Source of the DNA: Lingula anatina
Lineage: Eukaryota > Brachiopoda > Lingulata > Lingulida > Lingulidae
Length of the DNA stretch: 21,418 bases
Assembly: GCF_001039355.2 (NCBI RefSeq)
Contig: NW_019775713.1
Location: 196,640-218,057, forward strand
Reading direction: 5' to 3'
Position 1 is the stretch's first letter. Each line of letters begins with the position of its first letter. Of the stretch, positions 1-8,510 are shown in pieces. Made by a program: the position numbers and the translations under genes. Under the pieces are notes generated by a model, which searched no databases, had not been told where the DNA came from, and saw only the letters and a program-made list of their open reading frames with translations.

Positions 1-18
1 TTTTTTTTTTTTTTTTTT
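1..18. repeat. Poly-T homopolymer at window start
   Basis: Eighteen consecutive T residues open the window. This could be the poly-A tail of a minus-strand retroposed sequence or a plain homopolymer. The flank after it (CCCGCTCGCACCGATTTTGG) is not one I recognise. Confidence 0.9.
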
Positions 19-576
19 CCCGCTCGCACCGATTTTGGGGTCCCCAGAGGATGTCATCCATAAAAATCAAAAAGTGTGGCCTTATAGTCTAAAATCCACA
101 TATAAAATGTTCAGTAGACTTTACATGGGTAAAATGAACAGAATCAGATGACTAAAATAAATGAAAAGGTAGTTAAAATAATAAGATATGAACTAAAGAT
201 GTGAACTAAAATGTAATTGAATTGATAAGATATCAAAAAATGTAATTGAATTGATAAGATATCAAAAATAAACTGTACAGTGTAAAAGACAACAGCCAGT
301 CAAATCAATTGTAAAACTTTTTGAAGATATAAAGAAACGGTCATGGTCCTCAATTCATTAGAGAAACTGACGACGCTGTTTTGCTGTTTACAGGGGCTTC
401 CTCAGAGGTCGTTTGGTATTCTAACCTGCAAAAACCAGTTTGGTATTCGCTAAGAGCCTTGAAAAACGCATTTTGGTCACAATTTGCCCCTCATTCTGAA
501 CGGACTGGGTGGCTTTTGTTTAGTTGCAGCAGCATATCCTGAAGGACAGTGAGTCCTGTGCCCTGGTGGTAAAATG
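19..576. other. Stretch without a recognised gene; one 29-bp tandem duplication
   Basis: AT-rich sequence with no open frame I can defend. The only clear structure is a direct duplication at 211-239 and 240-268, a 29-bp unit containing TGTAATTGAATTGATAAGAT present twice head to tail. The part at 370-576 may be further decayed sequence from the transposase fragment that follows on the minus strand, but I could not extend the similarity with confidence. Confidence 0.7.
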
Positions 577-783
577 TCAATACATTGGGCGTGGTCTCTG
601 TGTAGATACATCAGTCTGGGCATAACTCCATAGAATTGTGCAGACCATTCCGTTTGCCACAATAATCTGTCTTGCAATGTCTGTCTTTTTTGCACCATTC
701 TGGCACAGATTAACAATTTTGTAAAACATTGTTGAACTCATTTTACGCACTGCAAAACCGACCGCTTGCATGCAAAATTTCAA
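577..783 (-). pseudogene. Tc1/mariner-like transposase, N-terminal HTH fragment
   Basis: A 68-codon minus-strand frame resembles the paired-like DNA-binding head of Tc1/mariner transposases. Visible are KIVNLCQNGAKKTDIARQ, then a second helix with V-C-T-I-L and Y-A-Q-T, then R-P-R-P. Family members show the same order: a helix with a G-x-x-x-x-D-I-A/S-R-Q turn, a V-x-K-I-L recognition helix, and a T-G-S-x-x-P-R-P linker. The frame stops just after the linker, and no catalytic DDE/D domain was found downstream toward position 1, so this is at most a truncated relic. No inverted repeats were found around it. A degraded PAX paired domain gives a similar pattern but is less likely, because the linker is transposon-like and the copy is broken. 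Confidence 0.5.
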
Positions 784-1069
784 ATTCTTCTATGCAGTAG
801 TTGCCGACATATGGATACTTTTTTGACGGAACCATGCTTCGCCAAAGCCCAGCTTAGACCAGGCCAAAGGAGCACTACCCAATTAAATCACTGCATATTA
901 CATAATGCAGCAGTGCAACATACTTAGTAGTCAGTTAATTGGTAGCGACACACCTGACTTCACACTTCTCCAGTCAGATATCTTATATGAGATCTGAGTT
1001 TTATGAAAAAAGAAAGCATTTTTACCTAAGCATACCGTTGAAACTGAAATATTCCATATTAAATGTCAA
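784..1069. other. Stretch without a recognised gene
   Basis: No coding signal. CCCAGC occurs near 848, and could be the outer end of the CAACGTTG-rich repeat that follows, but there is no alignable partner to prove it. Confidence 0.5.
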
Positions 1070-1601
1070 GTCTGTATATATACCAGTATATATATATAAG
1101 AAAGTCAGGGTCACCTCAACCTGTCTAATATCTATAACAGGGTACTGTGAACTGTCAACATCGTAAACATCACTCCATCACATTTACAGCGACTTATTCA
1201 TCCTTGTGTTAGCTGACGTTGAGAGGAAGTTTATTGGAATGTATTTCTAAATGACAAGTTAAGAAAATTCACTAGTCCACTAAAAACACAAAACAACTGT
1301 CACTTTTACTTTAAAGCACCATTTTTAACATTTTGATAAAGTACGTTACAGTATTGATAAACAAAGTATCATGTTTTCAATAATTAATATTTTAAATTAC
1401 GATCCATGTCTTGCATCACAACAACCTAACAACAATGTTGAGTCAACAACCAAAATACAACGTTGAGTCAACGTCACATTATGACGGCGTTTTGATGTGG
1501 CTGGATCAACATTGATTTGACGTTGAATTTAAGTAGGTCAGTGGGGATTCAACGTCCCAACCTGTTTTCAACATTGATCCAATGTCACTATGCCTGCTGG
1601 G
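1070..1601. mobile_element. CAACGTTG-rich non-autonomous element, copy 1
   Basis: This stretch aligns along most of its length with 2100-2626. Both copies begin at a TA-rich run, share CTCCATCACATTTACAGC and TTATTGGAATGTATTTCT, and end in GCCTGCTGGG (here 1592-1601). The last 170 bp carry repeated CAACGTTGA/TCAACGT motifs on both strands. The end is the reverse complement of the CCCAGCGGGC that starts at 1784, which fits a DNA transposon or MITE terminus. No transposase is encoded. The left boundary is uncertain, and I cannot assign a superfamily. Confidence 0.65.
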
Positions 1602-1783
1602 ATACTGGTAATCTAACTGTGATCTTGAAATTGACCTTTGACCTACTTTTCATGATGAACTGCACTTTGCAAGTTTTCCTATCTTTATATGTCCTAAACT
1701 GGCTAAGATACACCCATAGTTACTATTGAACTTGGATAGGAAGTCATAAACTGGCAATCTAACTATGATCCTGAAATTGACAT
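1602..1783. repeat. 146-bp satellite, 1.2 units trapped between transposon ends
   Basis: ACTGG at 1604 and again at 1750 is offset by exactly 146 bp. The sequence matches the array at 6118-6619, including CATAGTTACTATTGAACTTG and TTGACCTTTGACCTAC. The piece is bounded on the left by GCTGGG (1596-1601) and on the right by CCCAGC (1784-1789), so it is a remnant of a longer array broken by insertions. A DR1-type motif TGACCTTTGACCT lies at 1632-1644. Confidence 0.85.
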
Positions 1784-1933
1784 CCCAGCGGGCAAAATAT
1801 GTTGTTTTTATGTTGAAACAACGTTGAACCATAACGTTGAGAAGACATTGAATAAACTTTGGATTTGAAAGTTGTGTCAACCTCAGATAACAACGTTGTA
1901 TCAGCGTCGGAAAACAGTGTTATATCAACCCCA
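1784..1933. mobile_element. CAACGTTG-rich element fragment starting CCCAGCGGGC
   Basis: This starts at the junction with the satellite and contains several AACGTTG motifs. It ends where a second CCCAGCGGG begins at 1934. It probably represents one end of a related element interrupted by, or joined to, the next copy. Confidence 0.5.
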
Positions 1934-2045
1934 CCCAGCGGGAAATTAGCCTGGATGTGTTTAGCAGTAGGACATGTTTGATGGCTAAATATATGTAGGG
2001 TTTAAATGTATGACCTTTAAGTTAAAATTTCCAAGGTTTAGATTA

Positions 2046-2093
<48 letters not shown>

Positions 2094-2109
2094 GTACCTG
2101 TATATATAT

Positions 2110-2163
<54 letters not shown>

Positions 2164-2626
2164 CAAAGTCACAGTCAACTCAACCTGTCTATCTATAATA
2201 GGTTACCAAGAACTGTTCACTCCATCACATTTACAGCAACTTATTCATCCTAGTGTTAGCTGACCTTGCAAGGAATTCAGCTTATTGGAATGTATTTCTG
2301 AATAACAAGTTAAGAAAATTCACTAGTTAACTAAAGGCACAAAACAACTGTCACTTTAACTTTTGTTATTATTTTGATAAATTTAGTTACAGTATTGATA
2401 ATTAAACAAAGTATCACATTTTCAATAATTAATATTTTAAATTACAATCCATAACTGCAAGGTTGTGTCATTGACCAAAATACAACGTTGAGTCAACGTC
2501 ACATTATGACGGTGTTTCAACGTGGCTGGATCAACGTTGATTTAACGTTGAATTTAGGTAGATCAACTGCAATTCAACGTATCAACCTGTTTTCAACGTT
2601 GATCCAACGCAACTTTGCCTGCTGGG
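1934..2626. mobile_element. CAACGTTG-rich non-autonomous element, copy 2
   Basis: Begins CCCAGCGGG (1934-1942) and ends GCCTGCTGGG (2617-2626), giving short imperfect terminal inverted repeats around 693 bp. The right 470 bp aligns with copy 1. Internal CAACGTTGA palindromes cluster at 2480-2600. A long TA-rich run (2045-2162) sits inside. There is no coding capacity; the frames over the TA run are low-complexity. Confidence 0.6.
2045..2162. repeat. (TA)n microsatellite with TG and CA interruptions
   Basis: About 118 bp of alternating TA with scattered TATG and TACA steps. Overlapping I-Y-I-Y frames on the plus strand come from it and are not genes. Confidence 0.95.
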
Positions 2627-2660
2627 CGGGTAGGTGGGAAATGGGTTAACTTAGAAGTGA

Positions 2661-2762
2661 TTAGTTTTTGGTGGTGATCCAGATCAATAATCAATCAATA
2701 ATCAATAATAATCAAAAATCACTGCCTTGGCAGAGGTCTGCGCTCTCGGAGCGCTTTTCTAG
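2661..2762 (+). mobile_element. Helentron/HINE-like element, 3' fragment
   Basis: Matches the 3' part of the fuller copy at 11357-11618: AGTTTTTGGTGGTGATC, the CAATAATCAATC tract, CCTTGG-AGAGGT, then a hairpin GCGCTC-TCG-GAGCGC (2740-2754), TTTT and CTAG (2759-2762) followed by TT. A short inverted repeat placed inside a 3' terminal hairpin is the layout described for Helentron-associated elements. The 5' part is missing, and the CTAG end abuts the LINE relic. Confidence 0.6.
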
Positions 2763-3670
2763 TTGTTGTATTTGTAAGATCCAAATGTTTTCTTAGCTGA
2801 AATCAACATTACTTCAGCAGTCATATCAAAAATTGAATCAATTTCCTTTTTCTCCACACTGCCAACATCCCAGTCTCCCGATAACCTTTTGTATATCAAT
2901 GATACAAGCTAAGTCAATGTTTCTATTATATTTGTCGGCTTTATCAGTATGCTATGTGTTCACCCACATCTATATTACCCTCTAGAGTACACCTATTAGA
3001 GTTCTGTTTGATTATACTGAGGTGGCAAACCAGAGGTAAATGAATATCTGAATAAATGATCAAAATGATCTGTTAAATGATCAAAATTTTCACCAACAGC
3101 TATTTCAAATTCAGACAATTTACTTTCATCATAATAGTCATTCTTATTGCCCACCCTTGAATTAAAATCTCCAGTAATACAGACGTGGCTATGGTTAACA
3201 GATAAATTAATGTATTCAAGTTCTATTTCAGCAAATGCATCAGGTGAGCTGTTTTCTAATTCCAGTTAAAACATCTTCTAGACACCCAAATATATAACCC
3301 TTAACAGAAAGCCAGTATACATATTTACTTTCACTTTCTATAGGTTTAATTGCATCTGAGAAACATTTACGAACCTCACATACTATTCCACCTGATCGGA
3401 TTCTGGCAAGGCTACTTCGATTTTTGTAATTAAACAGAAAATTTTCATGTTCTATAGTATCAATATCATCAGTTTTAGTCTCTGTAAAACTGTAAATCAT
3501 ATTCATCAACAAGTGTTTTAAAGTCAGGATAGTTAAACCTTTTGTTTATACCACTTACATTTAATGAGAGAATTTTGAGTTCTTTTGAATTCTTGTTGTT
3601 ATCTTTATCACTAGTGGAAGTCCTGTCTTCACTGAGAGAGCTATCATTCAGATAAGTGTCAATCACTGCA
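2763..3670 (-). pseudogene. LINE ORF2 relic: APE-type endonuclease and start of linker
   Basis: Three minus-strand frames read consecutively as one endonuclease/exonuclease/phosphatase domain of a non-LTR retrotransposon. First, 3666-3475 has L-K-I-L-S-L-N-V-S-G-I-N. Second, about 3500-3240 has T-E-T-K-T-D-D (catalytic Glu), A-R-I-R-S-G-G-I and a Y-V-Y-W-L-S-V-K strand. Third, about 3238-2996 has C-I-T-G-D-F-N-S-R-V-G (catalytic Asp/Asn, near 3149-3172). Near 2850-2770 a further piece, E-K-K-E-I-D-S-I-F-D to A-K-K-T-F-G, resembles the linker before the reverse transcriptase. Breaks: a frameshift near 3490, a small deletion with frameshift near 3240 (where Y-I-P-P-E is expected), stops after 2998, and no reverse transcriptase domain. 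The copy ends where the HINE-like CTAG terminus begins. The exact LINE clade is undecided. Confidence 0.8.
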
Positions 3671-3804
3671 TTAATTTGTTCGGATGACCCCCTTCCACAG
3701 CTTACTTATCCTGTCGCTTACCTTCTTTAGGTGCAGAATCAGCATCTTTCTTCATTTGTTAATTTCCTTAGGAAATTACTCGTTGACTCCGAATCATTTG
3801 CCCT

Positions 3805-3955
3805 TCAGCACTCACGGTTGGCTTTCCTCGCCATTTCCTTGTCCTTAAATGACCCAAACTTAGCGATGATTGGCCTATGTTTCCCCAGTGTATGTTTTCC
3901 CATGCGGTGAACCCTTTCAAATTTTATTTCGACAATGAATCCCAGAAACTACTAT
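3805..3955 (-). pseudogene. LINE ORF1 relic: L1-type ORF1p C-terminal region
   Basis: The minus-strand frame contains F-I-V-E-I-K-F-E-R-V-H-R-M-G-K, then R-P-I-I-A-K-F and F-K-D-K-E. This is the hallmark of the RNA-binding region (RRM/C-terminal domain) of L1-type ORF1 proteins, which coat LINE RNA and chaperone target-primed reverse transcription. It stops at TGA 3805-3807 after only about 50 codons and precedes the endonuclease relic in the same orientation, as in ORF1-ORF2 LINEs. The N-terminal coiled coil is not visible upstream. Confidence 0.7.
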
Positions 3956-4182
3956 AAACGCACCTCTTTATTTTTCGGTACTGGTATAGTGTGTGCTTCA
4001 GCCTTGACTTACAACAACACTTTATTTTGAAAGTTTATTTTTTAAATTATTTCTTTGCAGTTTATTTGCTGTAATAAATTTACTGAAATTTCATTATTCT
4101 AATATTTTGGATCTTGAGGAAAAAGCCTGATCACTGACTTTTTTTGTCTTTTCCAGTCCATCATCTGTCCGTCATCATCTAG
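3956..4182. other. Short AT-rich stretch, nothing recognised
   Basis: No gene or repeat identified between the LINE relic and the minisatellite. Confidence 0.6.
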
Positions 4183-4530
4183 CTGCCACAATGGAACACA
4201 ATGATTCCAGACTACTACACTGTACTAGGAGGCACAGGACTATACTGCCACAATGGAACACAATGATTCCAGACTACTACACTGTACTAGGAGGCACAGG
4301 ACTATACTGCCACAATGGAACACAATGACTCCAGACTACTACACTAGCTGTACTAAGAGGCAAAGGTCTATACTGCCACAATGGAACACAATGACTCCAG
4401 ACTACTACACTAGCTGTACTAAGAGGCAAAGGTCTATACTGCCACAATGGAACAGAATGACTCCAGACTACTGCACTGTACTAGGAGACAGTGCTATACT
4501 GCCCCAATGGAACACAATGACTGCTACCAC
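4183..4530. repeat. 60-66 bp minisatellite, left part
   Basis: CTGCCACAATGGAACACAAT recurs with starts at 4183, 4245, 4307, 4373, 4439 and 4499, giving unit lengths of 62, 62, 66, 66 and 60 bp. The 66-bp units carry an extra AGCT. The open frame at 4253-4555 is a by-product of the 66-bp units being a multiple of three and is not regarded as a gene. The array is interrupted at 4531. Confidence 0.92.
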
Positions 4531-4842
4531 TAGTGGGCTTGATTTTGCAATTTAAGTTCACAGATAGTCTTACATGATTTTAAACCATGAGTAAGGCCAT
4601 TTCTGGTCTGACAGCCAATTAAGTTGTCTCCCCTTACACATTCTCCTATTGTGAGCAGAGGTGAGGGGAGGCAGCCCCCATTGTGAGGGGAGGAAACTGC
4701 TTGACCACTTAAGTAGATGTAAGATCATTTTTGACCTTAAAAGGAGATTCAGTCCATTTTAAGACTACTGCTGTAATGTTTAAGATCATGTAAGAGAACT
4801 TGTGATCTTAAATTGCACTTTAAGACCAAATCCAGCCCACTA
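4531..4842. mobile_element. Foldback MITE inserted in the minisatellite
   Basis: The left end (TAGTGGGCTTGATTTT..., with TGCAATTTAAG and TCTTACATGATTTTAAAC) is an imperfect inverted copy of the right end (...GTTTAAGATCATGTAAGAGA..., CTTAAATTGCA, CCAAATCCAGCCCACTA). The arms are about 60-75 bp, with a small internal gap. TA occurs at both outer edges and may be the target duplication. There is no coding capacity. The same minisatellite resumes on the far side, so this is an insertion into a pre-existing array. Confidence 0.75.
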
Positions 4843-5006
4843 CCTGTAGTGTACACTGTACTAGGAGGCACAGAACTATACTGCCCCAATGGAACACAAT
4901 GACTTCAGACTGATGCACTGTACTAGGAGGCACAGGACTATACTGTCACAATGGAACACAATGACTCCAAACTACTACATTGTACTGGTAAACGCAGGAC
5001 TACTGA
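4843..5006. repeat. 60-66 bp minisatellite, right part
   Basis: Continues the array broken by the MITE. CACTGTACTAGGAGGCACAG and CTGCCCCAATGGAACACAAT recur at a 62-bp offset (4881 and 4943). The last unit degenerates after 4985. Confidence 0.85.
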
Positions 5007-5077
5007 ACTTCACATGTAACAGACAAACAACAAGATTTATGCAGCAATTTTCAAGAATCCAATTTTCTTACTTCCCT

Positions 5078-5360
5078 ACGGACATTAGCTTCTTCCATAT
5101 TATTTGTTTTACTTCAAATTTACTGACTGGATTTGTTTGCAAAGAAACAGGTTACTTTTGAAAATTGGCATAATCAATTTGCATTTACGGTAATTATTCT
5201 GTTTTTTTGCACTTCTTTTGGTGATGTTCACCCCGTAACTGCCAAACCTTATTTTTGTTTTACATTAAGTTTACTGAGTAGCTTTGTTTGGTAAAGAGGC
5301 AGGATGCTTTCGAAAATTGGCCTGATTAGTTTACACTTACGCTAATTGTTCTGTTTTATT
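5078..5360. repeat. Direct duplication with 151-bp offset
   Basis: TTTACTGACTGG...TTTGTTTGCAAAGAAACAGG...GAAAATTGGC (from 5119) recurs diverged from 5270 as TTTACTGAGTAGC...GTAAAGAGGCAGG...GAAAATTGGC, followed in both by a TAATT(A/G)TTCTGTTTT tract. It is an old local duplication of about 100-150 bp with no coding evidence. Confidence 0.75.
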
Positions 5361-6117
5361 AGTATCACCAGCGTGTACGCTGGCGGTACTCATGGTTTTA
5401 GTCCCGACCCGTATTGTATGGCTCCGCCGGCTCCGTGAGCTCCGCCGGCTCCGCAGGGTGGCGTGGAATACAAGTCACCGTTACCGCTTTTCCTCCTAGA
5501 ACGCACAGACCTGTGTCCCCATCTCTTGGATTTAGGTCACATATATATAAACTTGAACCCCCTGGTTTTTTTGTCTCAGTCGGTGCATTCGCCTTGGAGT
5601 GACACTCGTTGAAATGCACCCTTGTCAAATTTTTTAAAAATTCAATGCTATATATCTCCCAAATGGAAGGAATTATGGGAAAATTAGTATAGAAGTGTGA
5701 CTGAAAGATTTCAAATATGCCTTCGGATTTGACCTTTTTTTCAAGGTCAAACAGGCCAAAAGTTTCTAAAAATGGGAATTTTTTGCAAAAAAACTTTTAT
5801 TTGTGCTGAATTTCAGAGTTTAGCAGTCATATTACAGTGAGGGGATGCAATTAAAGACTCCTTTCATCTTTGGGAGATTGGGGTCAATCGGTGCATTTTC
5901 ATGGGAGAAACGGCCATAAGATGCCGAAACTGAAAACTTTCCCTAATTCTGGAACCGTAAATGCTAGAGACCTCTTTTTTTTAGCAGTAAGTAGAGCTTG
6001 TCAAGCGCAATACTGAAGGTGGTGTCTGTTTTTTTGTTTGCAATACAGTCAAGGAGTTGCGCTACATGAAAAAGCACAACTGAGCAATATTCAGTGATGA
6101 AAATAAAATGTGAAATA
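5361..6117. other. Stretch without a recognised gene; short GC-rich patch
   Basis: At 5421-5453 the 15-mer GCTCCGCCGGCTCCG occurs twice, 18 bp apart, in otherwise AT-rich DNA. TATATATAAA follows near 5541. TCGGTGCATT occurs near 5580 and again near 5888. A hairpin TTGACCTT-N6-AAGGTCAA lies at 5729-5750. Opposing short frames at 5398-5628 reflect the GC patch. I see no exon I can support. Confidence 0.5.
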
Positions 6118-6619
6118 CTCCAAAAGTAGCTGAGATACACACACAGTTACTATTGAACTTGAATAGGAAGTCATATACTGGCAATCTAACTGTGACCTCG
6201 AAATTGACCTTTGACCTACTTTTCACCATGAACTGAACTTTGCAATTTTTCCATCCCTTTTATCTCCAAAACTAGCAGAGATAAACCCATAGTTACTATT
6301 GAACTTGAATAGGAAGTCATATACTGGCACTCTAACTGTGACCTTGAAATTGACCTTTGACCTACTTCTCACCATGAACTGAACCTCACAATTTTTTCAT
6401 CCCTTATATCACCAAAACTAGCAGAGATACACCCATAGTTACTGTTGAACTTGAATAGGAAGTCACATACTGGCAATCTAACTGTGACCTTGAAATTGAA
6501 CTTTGACCTATTTTTTACCATGCACTGAACTTTGCAATTTTTCTATCCCTTTTATCTCCAAGACTGGCAGATATACACCCATAGTTACTTTTGAACTTGA
6601 ATAGGAAGTCATATACTGG
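6118..6619. repeat. 146-bp satellite array, about 3.4 units
   Basis: GAGATACAC-type starts fall at 6132, 6278, 6424 and 6570, an exact 146-bp period three times in a row. Each complete unit contains CATAGTTACTATTGAACTTG (first unit slightly different), AGGAAGTCATATACTGG, TGACCTTGAAATTGACCTTT and a pyrimidine-rich TTTTTCCATCCC tract. The DR1-like motif TGACCTTTGACCT lies at 6205-6217 and 6351-6363, with a one-base variant TGAACTTTGACCT at 6497-6509. The same repeat occurs at 1602-1783. Confidence 0.95.
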
Positions 6620-7072
6620 ACATGTAATTTTTGTTTGAATATTTTATTTTTCACACATTAGCATTTTCAGTGTCTTTTATAGACCATGAAACTGAATTAC
6701 TTGCTAGTTTTTCAGTATGCATGTTACTTTTAGTTCATAATGTAAGAGGGTAAGAGTGATTATGCTGTTTTGAAGCATTATGTAATAGTGCATCAAAATT
6801 GACCAAAACATTATTTGGTGCACTCTTTTTTTTGCGTCTGAATGTCTGAACATTTCTCACCTTTGCCACCTTGTTTCCTGTTTGGTGTCTGTATATTTGT
6901 CAGCTTTTCTAAAATGTTTGCATTTGTTCATGACTTCTGTTTTGGGTTATATTTGAATATGGTTGTGCTTTCCTTAATATTGTCCATTTCAGTCCATAAT
7001 AATAATTAATAATAATTATTGTTATTGTTATTGTTATTATTATTTTATTTTTTGTCCTTAAGAGTCCAAATA
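6620..7072. other. Stretch without a recognised gene; ATT-rich tract
   Basis: AT-rich with an (AAT/ATT)n tract around 6996-7050. Nothing else was recognised up to the Tc1 insertion site. Confidence 0.6.
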
Positions 7073-7074
7073 TA

Positions 7075-7103
7075 CACACACTGGACAATAGAAGTGTCAC
7101 CCC
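7075..7103 (+). repeat. Tc1 left terminal inverted repeat
   Basis: 29 bp, perfect reverse complement of 8511-8539; flanked by TA. Confidence 0.95.
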
Positions 7104-7385
7104 CTAAATCAGAATAATCAAAGTAGGCAGATCTTGAGTAGTTATAATGCCTGGGCCCCCTATCTTGAAAGCATCGTGTATTGCGAATCGCTATATCAAA
7201 TAGAGACTACAATGTATTATATGGGATGAGTATGGGCGAGTGCAACATAGCGAACCTTTCGAGATATGGAGCCCTGGTCTACTTATAATGTGACTATTGA
7301 GTATAAAACCGCTGTACCATGGAATTGTATTGTTGGTCTTGTACATGTACAGCAAATGTTATTCCTGTCTTCCTCCAATATGACA

Positions 7386-8366
7386 AGATACATGCAATTA
7401 TATAATGATTATAGATGTCAAGTTATTAACCTGAAGATGTGGAATATAAGCAATGTCAGAATATCGATACAGTTGAATTGTTCAGTCAGAATCGTGTAGA
7501 GGGTCTGTTCTCGATATAGAAACACTAGATTAAGAGACAAATTTCCTCTGATGGGTCGTCCAAGAAAAACTACTGACTATGAAGACAGACAACTGATATT
7601 GATGTCCAGGTTGTCAAGGTTCTACATTGCTTGTCAGTTGACAATACAGTGGAACAATTTCACACATAAGAATCTGTCTGTGAAAACTGCTAGGCGTCGG
7701 TTACATGCTCAGGGAGTTTACAGCAGGGTAGCAAGACTGAAACCTCTTATATCGTTACAAAACAGAGTGAACTAGGGCAAACAGGATCTGGAACTGGACA
7801 GTCCATGACAATTGGTCCTATATAGTTTTTCTGATGAGTGTCGCTTTGGTCTGACCTCTGATGACAGATGGGTCCGATGCTGGCGAACTGCTGGTAAAGC
7901 GTTTGAACTACATGCACTGAATTCCATGATGGTGTGGGGCTGCATAAGCATCCATGGCGTGGGTGAATTGTTAGTGGTTAATGGAAACATGAATCACTAG
8001 AAATATATCGATGTTTTGGAGTCAGGTTTGCTACCATCTATTACTAACAAGTTTGGTGACAGGAATTATCCATTTGTTCACCAGGATGACAATGCTCCTT
8101 GTCACAGACCCAGAGCAGTTGATGATTGGTTTGACCAACAGGACATTCGCAGGGTGATGTGACCTGCCCAAAGTCCGGATGCAAACATAATGGAAAATGT
8201 GTGGAATGATATGTCAAAACTTTTGACAAATGCCCGTCCAACCAGCAGACAAACTCTGTTAGATTCAGTGTTTCATGCTTGGGCCGGCATAAGCCCTGAA
8301 TGCATCAGACAATTATATGAATCCTTGCCTCGCAGACTGGCAGCTATTATTAGGTCATGTTGCTAA
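7386..8366 (+). pseudogene. Tc1-type DD34E transposase, broken
   Basis: One reading frame spans nearly the whole gene. An N-terminal HTH lies around 7395-7525 (R-C-Q-V-I-N-L, L-N-C-S-V-R, S-R-Y-R-N-T), followed by the GRPRKTT linker motif at 7551. The DDE domain shows F-S-D-E-C-R-F (first Asp), M-M-V-W-G-C-I-S, H-Q-D-D-N-A-P-C-H (second Asp) and S-P-D-A-N-I-M-E-N-V-W (catalytic Glu). There are 34 residues between the second Asp and the Glu, diagnostic of Tc1. It ends at TAA 8364-8366. Lesions: TAG at 7497-7499; a one-base gain near 7774 and a one-base loss near 7833 that throw the frame between them; TAG at 7998-8000, where family members often have Gln; and TGA at 8159-8161, where Trp is expected. 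The catalytic residues themselves survive. The start codon is uncertain; ATG 7380 is near the expected N-terminus. It cannot make active enzyme. Confidence 0.93.
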
Positions 8367-8444
8367 TTTTGGACTTGAAACTGCATATCTTGATAAATGT
8401 ATATTTTGTTCTCATTTTGTGTTTTTTTTGTGAAATTTAATGTT

Positions 8445-8450
8445 AATAAA
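8445..8450 (+). terminator. Poly-A signal of the Tc1 transposase
   Basis: AATAAA lies 79 bp after the transposase stop codon and inside the element. Confidence 0.5.
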
Positions 8451-8510
8451 ATGATACCAGGAGCATATCATTCCACAGTCATTTATATCCCCCAAAGTAT
8501 TGGTTCAGTA

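Noticed and set aside
2010-2263. Overlapping Ile-Tyr-rich frames
   Set aside because: Produced by the TA microsatellite.
4253-4555. 100-codon frame with repeating peptide
   Set aside because: It only follows the 60-66 bp minisatellite, ends in the MITE, and has no domain or splice support.
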